A DNA stretch of 21,878 nucleotides from Candidatus Sulfopaludibacter sp. SbA3 (GTDB lineage Bacteria > Acidobacteriota > Terriglobia > 2-12-FULL-54-10): positions 1 through 21,878 of the forward strand of contig CAMBEY010000015.1 in assembly GCA_945865705.1 (NCBI GenBank). Reading direction: 5' to 3'. The notes beneath the pieces are model-generated. The model was given only the letters and a program-made list of their open reading frames with translations. It did not search any database and was not told the origin of the DNA. Shown here piece after piece: positions 5,533 through 12,854 of the stretch; the stretch's first letter is position 1, and the number at the start of each line of letters is the position of its first letter. A program made the translations under genes and the position numbers.

Positions 5533-7248
5533 ATGGAACGGACGCCCTTAACTGCGGAAACAGTTGCCGCAACAGGCGCTTGCCGGACTGCTTCAACGCG
5601 GCACACCGCGCTGGCGCGGCTCCTCCCGGTTCTGGCGCTCACCCTGCTGCTGGCAAGCTGCCGGCGGGAGTCGGAGTACTTCGGGAAAACCGATCCGCCG
5701 GAAGAGAACGTCTTCCGCTTCAACAACGGCGCGGAGCCGGAGTATCTCGATCCCGGCATGATGACCGCCAATACGGACGAGCGCATCGCCGCGATGCTGT
5801 TCGAGGGACTCACACAAAAAGACCCCCGCACGCTGCAACCCATGCCCGGCATCGCGGAACGCTGGGAGATTGCCCCAGATGGTCTCACCTATACCTTCTT
5901 TTTGCGGCGCGGCGCGCAGTGGTCCGATGGCCACACCGTTACCGCCCACGATTTTGTCTACGCCTGGACGCGTGTGCTCGATCCCAAGACCGCCTCCGCC
6001 TTCGCCAGCATCCTTTATCCGATCTTGAACGCCGAGCAGTTCAATCAAGGCAAACTGAAGGACCGCAGCCAGGTGGGCGTCGAAGCGCTGGACAACTACA
6101 CCCTGCGCGTGCGCCTGCAAGACCCCGTGCCCTATTTCCTCTATCTCACTACATTCTTTACTCTCTACCCAGTGCCAAGCTGGATCGTCGAAAAGCATGG
6201 CGCGGACTGGACCCGACCGGAGCATGTGGTGGGCAACGGGGCATTTCGCCTGATCGAGCACCGCATCAACGACCGCATCGTGCTCGAAAAGAATCCGCGC
6301 TACTACAACGCCGCTCAGGTTCGTCTCGATCGCGTGATCGCCTATGCCGTGGTGGATTTGTATACGGCCATCAATTTGTATGAGTCAGGCGAAGTGGACT
6401 GGATGCCGAGTAACTCCGTGCCGTCAGACTTTGTCCCGCACATGCAGGGGCGCTTCCGCGATTACTCATCCACCCCGCAACTGGCCAGTTACTATTTCAC
6501 AATCAATACCACTCACCCGCCTTTCGATAACCGGCTGGTGCGTCGTGCCCTGGCCCTGGCCATCGACCGCCGCGCCATCACCGATGAACTGCTGCGTGGC
6601 GGGCAGATACCCGGTTCAAATTTTGTGCCCGTCGGCTTACCCGGCTATCAATCGCCGCCCGGCCCAGACTACAACCCGCAAGAGGCCGCCCGCCTGCTCG
6701 CCGAGGCTGGCTATCCCGGCGGGAAAGGCTTTCCGGAGATGGAGCTTTCCTTCAATACTCTGGAGACCCACAAGCGCATCGCCGAGGCCATGCAGCAGAT
6801 GTGGGAGAAGAATCTGGGCATTCGTATCCGGCTGCACAACGAAGAGTGGGCGTCCTTCATCAAGACGCGGCAGAACAAAGAGCATGACATCGCGCGCCAG
6901 GGCTGGATCGCCGACTACCCCGATCCGGCGGCCTTCCTTGATCTGATGGAATCCACCAACGGGAACAATGACACCGGCTGGAAAAATGCCAAGTACGATG
7001 CGCTGATGACTGCCTCCCGCAAGGAGACAGATCCTTTCCGCCGTATAGAGTTACTCCAGCAAGCCGAAAGCATCGTCCTCGATGAGTTACCCGTGCTGCC
7101 TCTTTATTCCTACTCAGTCAACACACTGCTCAAGCCTTATGTGAAAGGCATCTACCCGACCAGCCTCGATATGCACCCACTGAACGAAGTCTGCATCGAC
7201 CGCCGCTGGCGTGAGCGCGGTGACTCACCGGACGGTCACTGTGAGTAG
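5533..7248 (+). CDS. oppA: ABC oligopeptide-type substrate-binding lipoprotein
   Basis: This is a family-5 extracellular solute-binding protein (OppA/DppA type) that captures oligopeptides or related solutes and passes them to the permeases encoded next. The 571-residue product has an N-terminal hydrophobic stretch with lipobox L-A-S-C (Cys43, in LLLASCRRE), so it should be a lipid-anchored periplasmic protein. Family signatures include a first lobe with GLTYTFFLRRGAQWSDGHTV and VTAHDFVYAWTRVLDP, then VGNGAFRLIEHRINDRIVLE. Later come NRLVRRALALAIDRRAI and the C-terminal RQGWIADYPDPAAFLDLM. The start at 5533 is preferred because GGAGGAG precedes it closely. The frame opens further upstream without such a site. 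The stop overlaps the ribosome binding site of the next gene. The actual substrate cannot be read from sequence. Confidence 0.92.
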   Translation: MERTPLTAETVAATGACRTASTRHTALARLLPVLALTLLLASCRRESEYFGKTDPPEENVFRFNNGAEPEYLDPGMMTANTDERIAAMLFEGLTQKDPRTLQPMPGIAERWEIAPDGLTYTFFLRRGAQWSDGHTVTAHDFVYAWTRVLDPKTASAFASILYPILNAEQFNQGKLKDRSQVGVEALDNYTLRVRLQDPVPYFLYLTTFFTLYPVPSWIVEKHGADWTRPEHVVGNGAFRLIEHRINDRIVLEKNPRYYNAAQVRLDRVIAYAVVDLYTAINLYESGEVDWMPSNSVPSDFVPHMQGRFRDYSSTPQLASYYFTINTTHPPFDNRLVRRALALAIDRRAITDELLRGGQIPGSNFVPVGLPGYQSPPGPDYNPQEAARLLAEAGYPGGKGFPEMELSFNTLETHKRIAEAMQQMWEKNLGIRIRLHNEEWASFIKTRQNKEHDIARQGWIADYPDPAAFLDLMESTNGNNDTGWKNAKYDALMTASRKETDPFRRIELLQQAESIVLDELPVLPLYSYSVNTLLKPYVKGIYPTSLDMHPLNEVCIDRRWRERGDSPDGHCE

Positions 7249-7260
7249 AGGACAAGCACT

Positions 7261-8178
7261 GTGATTCAGTTTATCCTGCGGCGCTGCCTGATCTCCATTC
7301 CGGTGATGTTTCTGGTGGCCACCACCACGTTCTTCATCATGCGCCTCGCGCCGGGCGGGCCGTTCCTGTCCGAGCGCGCCATCCCGCCGGAGATTCAGGC
7401 TAACATCCAGGCCAAGTACGGCCTCGATCAGCCGCTTCTGGTCCAGTATGGAAAATATCTCTACAATCTGGCGCGCTTCGATCTGGGGCCGTCGTACAAA
7501 TATCCCGAGCGCACCGTGAACGAGATCATCGCCGAGGGTTTCCCCGTCAGTCTGCAACTGGGCCTTGCGGCGCTGTGCTTTGCGCTGGGGGTGGGCATTC
7601 CCACCGGCGTGCTCGCTGCCGTCAAGCAGGGTCGCGCCGTGGATCATCTGACCATGGGCGTGATCCTGTTCGGCATCTCCGTGCCAACTTTTGTAACCGG
7701 GCCGCTACTGGTGTTCGTCTTTTCGCTGACGCTCTACTGGCTGCCGCCCGCGCTGTGGGGCTCGTGGGATCAGATGATTCTGCCGGCCATCACGCTGGGC
7801 CTGCCGTATGCGGTGTACATCGCGCGGCTCACGCGCAGCCAGTTGATCGACGTGCTCAAGCAGGACTACATCCGCACGGCGCGCGCCAAGGGCGTCAGCG
7901 AATTTCGCATTTTGTGGAAACACGCGCGCAATTCCACGCTGATGCCAGTCGTTTCGTTCCTCGGCCCCGCGCTGGCTGACTTGGTAACGGGATCGATTGT
8001 GGTTGAAAAGATTTTCGCCATTCCGGGCCTGGGCCGCTACTTCGTCGAGAGCGCCTTCAGCCGCGACTACACCACCGTGCTGGGCACCGTGGTGTTCTAC
8101 GCGGGCCTCTTGATAGCCGCCAATCTGGTGGTGGACGTGGCCTATAAGTTTTTAGACCCGCGCATCGAGTATTCGTAG
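7261..8178 (+). CDS. oppB: ABC peptide transporter permease, OppB type
   Basis: This is an inner-membrane permease subunit with about six transmembrane helices (binding-protein-dependent transport, MetI-like fold). The start M-I-Q-F-I-L-R-R and the first helix with FFIMRLAPGGPF are typical of OppB/DppB. The EAA loop that contacts the ATPase is DYIRTARAKGVSEFRILWKH, and GSIVVEKIFAIPGLGRYFVE follows, as in the family. At 305 residues it is full length. The start is GTG, 12 bp after the oppA stop, with AGAGGA overlapping that stop, so the two are translationally linked. The next permease gene is pushed 169 bp away by a palindromic repeat. Confidence 0.93.
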   Translation: MIQFILRRCLISIPVMFLVATTTFFIMRLAPGGPFLSERAIPPEIQANIQAKYGLDQPLLVQYGKYLYNLARFDLGPSYKYPERTVNEIIAEGFPVSLQLGLAALCFALGVGIPTGVLAAVKQGRAVDHLTMGVILFGISVPTFVTGPLLVFVFSLTLYWLPPALWGSWDQMILPAITLGLPYAVYIARLTRSQLIDVLKQDYIRTARAKGVSEFRILWKHARNSTLMPVVSFLGPALADLVTGSIVVEKIFAIPGLGRYFVESAFSRDYTTVLGTVVFYAGLLIAANLVVDVAYKFLDPRIEYS

Positions 8179-8206
8179 TTTTATCCGCGCATGAATTTTA
8201 TTTGCG

Positions 8207-8220
8207 CGTGACAGAGCCGC
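8207..8220. repeat. Fragment of the MITE-like end motif
   Basis: GCGTGACAGAGCCGCG-like sequence (within 8205-8221) matches the outer end of the three inverted-repeat elements but has no partner arm. It lies 13 bp before the 85-bp palindrome, so two repeat families sit side by side in the oppB-oppC gap. Confidence 0.5.
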
Positions 8221-8233
8221 GATACCCTGGCGG

Positions 8234-8318
8234 CTGTCATCCTGAGCGGAGCGAAGGATCTGCTTTTTCCCTCGCTTCCCAAGCAAGAGCAGATCCTTCG
8301 CTGCGCTCAGGATGACAG
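8234..8318. repeat. 85-bp palindrome (GTCATCCTGAG type) between oppB and oppC
   Basis: The left arm (8234-8264) begins CTGTCATCCTGAGCGGAGCG. The right arm (8288-8318) is its reverse complement with one mismatch and ends CTGCGCTCAGGATGACAG. The 23-bp loop is pyrimidine-rich on its left side. A single arm of the same family lies at 2889-2918. I recall this motif as a very common dispersed repeat in several phyla, but no search was possible here. Confidence 0.88.
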
Positions 8319-8347
8319 CGATTAGAGTGAGAGAGAGTGAATCCGCA

Positions 8348-9220
8348 ATGTCTTCTCTGGCTACCACGCCCGTCGAATCGCTTCCCGCGCCGACCCTCAC
8401 CACCTCGCTGCGGCGCGTGATCCGCCGTCCGTTAATGGCGTCTTGCGCGGCCGTGATCCTGATTGTCAGCGCGGCCTCGCTGCTCGCGCCGTGGATCGCA
8501 CCCTATGCCTACGACGCCATCGACTTGAAGCTCGCCGCTACCGCGCCTTCTGCCGCGCACTGGTTTGGCACCGACGTGCTGGGCCGCGATCTGTTCAGCC
8601 GCACATTGCACGGCGGTCAGATTTCGCTCGCCGTAGGCATCGTCGGAACGCTGGTCAGCTTGATCGTGGGCGTGCTCTACGGAGCCATCGCGGGCTACAA
8701 GGGCGGCCGCGTGGATGAGCTGATGATGCGGGTCGTCGACCTGCTCTACTCGCTGCCTTACCTGTTTCTGGTGATCATCTTGCTGGTATTTTTTTCGAGC
8801 AGCATCCTGATGCTGTTCGTCGCGCTGGGGCTGGTGCAGTGGCTGACCATGGCCCGCATCGTGCGCGGCCAAGTCCTCTCTCTGCGCAACGCGGAGTTTG
8901 TGCAGGCCGCGCGCCTGTTCGGCACGCGCACGCCGGGAATCATCTTCCGTCACCTGCTGCCGAACATGGCCGGCCCGATTGTGGTCTACGGCACGCTGAC
9001 TGTGCCCACGGTGATTTTGCAGGAGGCCTTCTTGAGTTTCCTGGGACTGGGCGTGCAGCCGCCGCGGGCCAGTTGGGGCACGCTGATCAGCGACGGCGCG
9101 GGCGTCATGTCGCTGTTCCCGTGGTTGGCCTTTTTTCCAGCCGCGATCCTGGCGGCGGTGTTATTCTCACTAAATTTTCTGGGAGATGGTCTGCGCGAAG
9201 CGCTTGATCCACGCTCGTGA
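8348..9220 (+). CDS. oppC: ABC peptide transporter permease, OppC type
   Basis: This is the second permease of the importer. It has a cytosolic N-terminal stretch, then helix 1 (ASCAAVILIVSAASLLAPWI). The DppC/OppC signature WFGTDVLGRDLFSR and GGQISLAVGIVG follow, and then an EAA loop FVQAARLFGTRTPGIIFRHL. It ends with LQEAFLSFLGLGVQPPRASW, LISDGAG and the terminal NFLGDGLREALDPR. The length of 290 residues from the ATG at 8348 is normal. An upstream in-frame ATG at 8312 is part of the palindrome arm (GATGACAG) and is therefore a poor start. Ribosome binding is weak (GAGAGAGTGA about 7-16 bases upstream). The stop TGA at 9218-9220 lies in a partial duplicate of the next inverted-repeat end. 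No ATPase gene (oppD/oppF) follows. Confidence 0.92.
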   Translation: MSSLATTPVESLPAPTLTTSLRRVIRRPLMASCAAVILIVSAASLLAPWIAPYAYDAIDLKLAATAPSAAHWFGTDVLGRDLFSRTLHGGQISLAVGIVGTLVSLIVGVLYGAIAGYKGGRVDELMMRVVDLLYSLPYLFLVIILLVFFSSSILMLFVALGLVQWLTMARIVRGQVLSLRNAEFVQAARLFGTRTPGIIFRHLLPNMAGPIVVYGTLTVPTVILQEAFLSFLGLGVQPPRASWGTLISDGAGVMSLFPWLAFFPAAILAAVLFSLNFLGDGLREALDPRS

Positions 9221-9229
9221 CAGTGCTGC

Positions 9230-9413
9230 GTGACAGTGCCGCGCGCGTGAGCAAGCGGGCCAATGGAGCACAATGCCCCGGACGGGGAACCTAACGCTCC
9301 GCACGGCGGCGCTTGGGTTTCATAGTGACATTGTGCGCCGTCGGGGGAAATCATCGGCGGGCGGGACTTGGTTTTTCCATCGGCCCGCTTGCTCACGCGC
9401 GCGGCACTGTCAC
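9230..9413. repeat. Inverted-repeat (MITE-like) element, copy 3, perfect 32-bp arms
   Basis: The left arm 9230-9261 and the right arm 9382-9413 are exact reverse complements over 32 bp (outer part GTGACAGTGCCGCGCGCGTG). The core is about 120 bp and has an inner pair (AGCACAATG near 9267 with CATTGTGCG near 9328). A partial direct duplicate of the outer end (CGTGACAGTGC) lies just before it, overlapping the oppC stop. It sits between the convergent oppC and DUF3108 genes, ending 4 bp from the latter's stop codon. Confidence 0.9.
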
Positions 9414-9417
9414 GCAA

Positions 9418-10290
9418 TTAGCGCGTGGTGTCCTCGCGCTCGATGGCCGCGATGGTGGCGGTGATGGTGCCCACGCCGATCTGGGCGCGTAACTGGATGG
9501 GCACGCGCTGGGCGTCCTTGCTGAACCAAACATGCATGCGGCCCTTGCCGGAGAAAAGTTTTCCATCAAACACAGCAGGCTCCACACGCACGGCACGCAT
9601 CACGCCAAGCTCGGTCTTGATGTCTTCCTCCGCCTGAACCTCCACGCGCAAGTTGATGGTCTTCGACCCGTCATTGATGGGCACGTCAATGAACTGCCCT
9701 ACAGTGAGCGGTCGCGAGCGCACGAAGTACAGCGCGGAAAGAATGTCATGGACGCAGGCCGGAGTGGGGAACTGCTCACTGCGCACGACTGCGCCGTTGG
9801 CGCCACTCTGCAAGTTTTTCTCCTCAACGCGCGCGACGCGACGCTGCGCGTCAAAGTCGAGCTTCACGTCGCGGTGCCGTCCGCCTTCATGAATCACCTT
9901 ATGCATCCCGTTGGAGCACAGCGGTGGATTGCGGAAGGTGGACTGATACTCATCGTCGACTTTGTAAATGTTGGAGACATAACCAACGCTCTGCGCCTTG
10001 CCCACCACGCGCCAGCGGCCCGCCGCTCCTTGGACGGAGCGATCCTGCGACAGCACGATCTCGGCGTGTCCGGCCGGCAGCAGCCGCCAGCTCACGTTGT
10101 AGCGCAGCTTCTCACCGGCAGCGAAAGGCAGGCGCTGATCCTGCGCGATCACCGAGCGCCCCGCCAGCATCACTGCAAGTGTCAGCAGCGTCATCAGCCG
10201 CAACCTGGGCAGCGCCATAGGCAGCGCCAGCGCCAGGCGAGGGAGACCCGACCGCCGGAAATATTTTGATGGAAGCATTTTTTCAATCAT
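9418..10290 (-). CDS. DUF3108 exported protein
   Basis: DUF3108 proteins are periplasmic or outer-membrane-associated proteins of uncertain function, predicted to be mostly beta-stranded. Signatures are FAAGEKLRYNVSWRLLPAGH, then ILSALYFVRSRPLTVGQFID with VPINDGSKTINLRVEV, and a C-terminal GRMHVWFSKDAQRVPIQLRA followed by GVGTITATI. A secretion signal is visible (basic stretch, then LMTLLTLAVMLAGRSVIAQ). The start is uncertain. ATG at 10290 lies 11 bp after the upstream gene's stop. ATG at 10218 would give a more compact signal peptide. The frame extends to 10404, but that would overlap the neighbour by about 100 bp. It is the last gene of the envelope operon, which hints at a role in the outer membrane, but this is inference. 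Confidence 0.85.
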   Translation of the reverse strand: MIEKMLPSKYFRRSGLPRLALALPMALPRLRLMTLLTLAVMLAGRSVIAQDQRLPFAAGEKLRYNVSWRLLPAGHAEIVLSQDRSVQGAAGRWRVVGKAQSVGYVSNIYKVDDEYQSTFRNPPLCSNGMHKVIHEGGRHRDVKLDFDAQRRVARVEEKNLQSGANGAVVRSEQFPTPACVHDILSALYFVRSRPLTVGQFIDVPINDGSKTINLRVEVQAEEDIKTELGVMRAVRVEPAVFDGKLFSGKGRMHVWFSKDAQRVPIQLRAQIGVGTITATIAAIEREDTTR

Positions 10291-10301
10291 TGGAAATTTC
10301 T

Positions 10302-10859
10302 CTAACTGTGTTCCAGCCAGAACATTTTGGCGATCAGAAACAGAATAATCAGGACGAACGCTGTTGCGGCGCGGTACTCGTGATTGTTCCGGTAGCGCTG
10401 CCAATCAAACGCAACGGAGGCCGTGCCCGCTGGCCGCCAGGGTGTCAGGCGCGGAATCAGCAGCGGGACTTTTTCTGAATACACCGCGTAATCCTCTCCG
10501 AACAACTCTCGCATGCGGCCCGCTTCCTTGCGCATCACCGGCACGTAAACGGTGGCGAAGAATCCCGCCAGAAGAGCCAGCAGCCACCACTTGCCCGCGG
10601 CAAGGGAAAATCCCAGCGCGGCGGTGGCCGAACCCAGATACAACGGATTGCGCGTATGCGCGTAAGGCCCACTGATGGCCAGCCGCGCGTTCTTTTCAAT
10701 CACGCCCGCCGCAGCGGCGCGCAACGCCAGTCCAAGCAGCGCCACTGCGCATCCCAGCAACAGAGTCAGCGGCTGCGGCTCGGCTGCAAACAGATACAGA
10801 GCCGCAATTACAAAGCCTGCCGGCACGCGAATTCGGGATACCCACTGCGAATAGCTCAC
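10302..10859 (-). CDS. Isoprenylcysteine carboxyl methyltransferase-like membrane protein
   Basis: This is an integral membrane protein of the ICMT/phospholipid-methyltransferase superfamily, SAM-dependent methyltransferases embedded in the membrane. In 185 residues (from GTG at 10859) there are hydrophobic helices at about 12-28 and 31-52. The SAM-site motif GPYAHTRNPLYLG (64-76) follows, then two more helices. A conserved-looking KEAGRMRELFGEDYAVYSEK with PLLIPR follows, and a last helix ends ILFLIAKMFWLEHS. Bacterial members have no prenylated CaaX substrate and their targets are mostly unknown. The start is the GTG that fits family length. The frame is open to an ATG at 11012, but those residues resemble nothing and contain no helix. 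It is 11 bp upstream of the DUF3108 gene, and they are probably one transcript. Confidence 0.83.
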   Translation of the reverse strand: MSYSQWVSRIRVPAGFVIAALYLFAAEPQPLTLLLGCAVALLGLALRAAAAGVIEKNARLAISGPYAHTRNPLYLGSATAALGFSLAAGKWWLLALLAGFFATVYVPVMRKEAGRMRELFGEDYAVYSEKVPLLIPRLTPWRPAGTASVAFDWQRYRNNHEYRAATAFVLIILFLIAKMFWLEHS

Positions 10860-11046
10860 GGCGTTGCAACTCTGAACATGAATCTCTAGTTGAAGCCCTC
10901 GCTCGGCTGAACAATATGGTTCACTGGACTGGCCGGAAATCACGTACTCCACGATTCTGCATAATTCGGCGGACAATCTCCAACTGAAATCGGCGGCACC
11001 GCCAATCGGCAATGATGGGGATCGTTCATTGCGGCGCTACAACTCA

Positions 11047-12222
11047 TCAGAAAAAAAGGCCCAGTTCCTCGATCGCGGCCAGCACCATGGCTGGAGTGAT
11101 GGCGTCCATTGACCCATCGGATGGTTCATCGTGGCGGTAAGAGGTGTGGGCGTCCGGCCAGCGCAGGCTGCGTACGGCGGGGCCGTAAGGACCATTGCGC
11201 TCCGGGTCAGTCGGGCCGTAAAGTCCCACCGTGGGTACGCCGAGTGCCGCAGCCAGATGCAGCGGGCCGGTGTCGGGACCGATCATCAATCTTGCCCGGC
11301 GCAGCAGCGCGATCAGCGCGGGAATGTCGCCGCAAAAAATAATGGGCCGCGCAGTTGTGCAGGCAGTCAGCACTTGTTCGGACAACCCACGCTCGCCCGG
11401 CCCGCAGTTCAGCACGGTGGGAATGTCGTGTTGGGACACGAGCGCATCGCACACTGCGGCGAACGATGTGTTAGACCACTGCTTGCTGCGCCAGCCCGCT
11501 CCGGGATTCATTACCGCGAATCCGGAGGTGGGGATCTCCGGCGGCAGTTGGTCCGTGTCTCCGAGCGGCAACGGAAATACCACGCGGCGCGGCGGAGCGT
11601 CCAAGGCTTTGCTTTCTGGACTTCCGGGCTGAACAGCTTGAGTGAGCTGGATGGCAGCGATGACGGCTCCCGCCAGATCGAGATTGGCATCCACGATATG
11701 GCGGGCGTTACTCTCCACTTCGCGAGTGTAGAAGACGCCAGCGACGCTCTCGCGCAACCAGGGCTGCGCGAAGCCCCCATTGCGCGCATAGCCCTTGTTG
11801 CGCGAGAAGCCAACGACACGCGGCGCGCCGCTCAACCTGCATGCCACCGCGGCCTTGATTGCGCCCTGCAGATCCACGGCGATGTCGTAGTGATTCGCTC
11901 GCAATTGGCCAACCAGCGCGCAGAGCGTGCTCCAGGAATCAGACGAAGAAAGATTCCTGCGCAGGGCGAAAGTGTCGAGCGAGACGACGTGATCGATTAA
12001 GTGAACCACTCCCTCTCGGTCGCGGCTCGGTTCGAGCAGCGCGCGCCAGCGCGTCTCGACCAGCCAGTCCATCTGCGCTGCGGGGTAGGCCGCGCGCAGT
12101 GCTGCTGCGGCGGGCAGCGCGTGGATGATGTCTCCCATCGCGCCGAAGCGCACCAGCAGAATTCGCAGTGGAGGCCTGCTCACATGCGCGGAGGCGTCGT
12201 TTATAAGTGTGCGAGAATCCAC
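11047..12222 (-). CDS. waaC: LPS heptosyltransferase I-like (GT9)
   Basis: This is a GT-B glycosyltransferase of family 9 that adds the first heptose to Kdo-lipid A on the cytosolic face. In 391 residues the N-lobe begins LRILLVRFGAMGDIIHALPA (19-38), where the Asp of the G-D motif is the usual catalytic candidate. The C-lobe has FAVMNPGAGWRSKQW (235-249) and the donor-binding IGPDTGPLHLAAALGVPTVG (314-333) with YGPTDPERNGPYG. The start is GTG at 12222. GAGGAGG lies seven bases upstream, and the start overlaps the gmhB end by 22 bp, indicating coupling. Residues 65-74 (PSRDREGVVH) are encoded by a stretch resembling the local REP arm and look like an in-frame insert. WaaC versus another GT9 heptosyltransferase cannot be fully separated by eye, but the D-I-I-H-A-L-P start favours WaaC. 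Confidence 0.87.
   Translation of the reverse strand: MDSRTLINDASAHVSRPPLRILLVRFGAMGDIIHALPAAAALRAAYPAAQMDWLVETRWRALLEPSRDREGVVHLIDHVVSLDTFALRRNLSSSDSWSTLCALVGQLRANHYDIAVDLQGAIKAAVACRLSGAPRVVGFSRNKGYARNGGFAQPWLRESVAGVFYTREVESNARHIVDANLDLAGAVIAAIQLTQAVQPGSPESKALDAPPRRVVFPLPLGDTDQLPPEIPTSGFAVMNPGAGWRSKQWSNTSFAAVCDALVSQHDIPTVLNCGPGERGLSEQVLTACTTARPIIFCGDIPALIALLRRARLMIGPDTGPLHLAAALGVPTVGLYGPTDPERNGPYGPAVRSLRWPDAHTSYRHDEPSDGSMDAITPAMVLAAIEELGLFF
12001..12030. repeat. REP-like arm inside the waaC-like coding region
   Basis: CACTCCCTCTCGGTCGCGGC, continuing TCGG, matches 19 of 24 positions of the right arm of the REP-like element at 5388-5416 by hand alignment. It shares the exact 12-mer CGGTCGCGGCTC with the reverse complement of 16703-16714. 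It is in frame and adds about ten residues to the protein. Confidence 0.6.
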
Positions 12223-12851
12223 GCGACGGCCTCCTCGGCGTTGCCCGCCACGTGATGCGGCTGGCGGACATTGGGATAGGCGGCCAACTCCTCTCCGCCC
12301 GCGCCGGTCAGCACCAGCACGCTGGAAGCGCCCACGCGATGCGCTGCTTCGATATCCACGAAGCGGTCGCCTACCACGAACGATTGATTGAGCTGGATGC
12401 CGAACTCCGCCGCGGCTTGCTCCAGCATTCCCGGCGCGGGCTTACGGCAATTGCACGTCTGCATGTACTTCTCGACCGGACCCTCGGGATGATGCGGACA
12501 ATAGTAAATGCGGTCGATGCGCGCGCCGTCGGCCTGGACGTGTTGCACGAGCTGCGCATTAGCGGTGTGGACGTGCTCTTCGGGGAAAAATCCGCGCGCC
12601 ACGCCGGATTGGTTGGTGATGACGATGACCAGCAGCCCCGCGTCGTTCACCTGCTTCACGGCGCGGCTGGCGAAGGGGTACATCTCGAAGTGGTTGAGAC
12701 GGATCATATGTCCCACCTCCACGTTCAGAGTGCCGTCGCGGTCAAAGAACACGGCGCGGCGCAGCAGTGAGGTGGACTCTCCGGTTGGAATCGAACTGTT
12801 GGCGCTACGGTTCATCGTGATTGCAGATACCTCGAATCTCAATTGTGCCAT
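12201..12851 (-). CDS. gmhB: D-glycero-D-manno-heptose 1,7-bisphosphate 7-phosphatase
   Basis: GmhB removes the 7-phosphate from heptose 1,7-bisphosphate during synthesis of the ADP-heptose used by the neighbouring transferases. This HAD-superfamily protein of 216 residues has motif I FFDRDGTLN (D37 nucleophile, D39 acid), motif II VITNQSGVARG (78-87) and motif IV VGDRFVDIEA (160-169). The GmhB zinc loop is C118-P-H120 with C133-N-C135, followed by RKPAPGM. The start ATG at 12851 is three bases after the stop of the upstream transferase. An internal ATG at 12815 is an alternative, as the first 30 residues are not conserved-looking. The 3' end overlaps the waaC-like start. Confidence 0.93.
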   Translation of the reverse strand: MAQLRFEVSAITMNRSANSSIPTGESTSLLRRAVFFDRDGTLNVEVGHMIRLNHFEMYPFASRAVKQVNDAGLLVIVITNQSGVARGFFPEEHVHTANAQLVQHVQADGARIDRIYYCPHHPEGPVEKYMQTCNCRKPAPGMLEQAAAEFGIQLNQSFVVGDRFVDIEAAHRVGASSVLVLTGAGGEELAAYPNVRQPHHVAGNAEEAVAWILAHL

Positions 12852-12854
12852 TTG

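Noticed and set aside
10860..11012. 51-residue N-terminal extension of the ICMT-like protein
   Set aside because: No hydrophobic helix or family similarity; the GTG at 10859 gives the normal length.
11131..12000. 289-codon plus-strand frame opposite the waaC-like gene
   Set aside because: The minus-strand frame has full GT9 motifs; the plus frame is a mirror of its codon bias.
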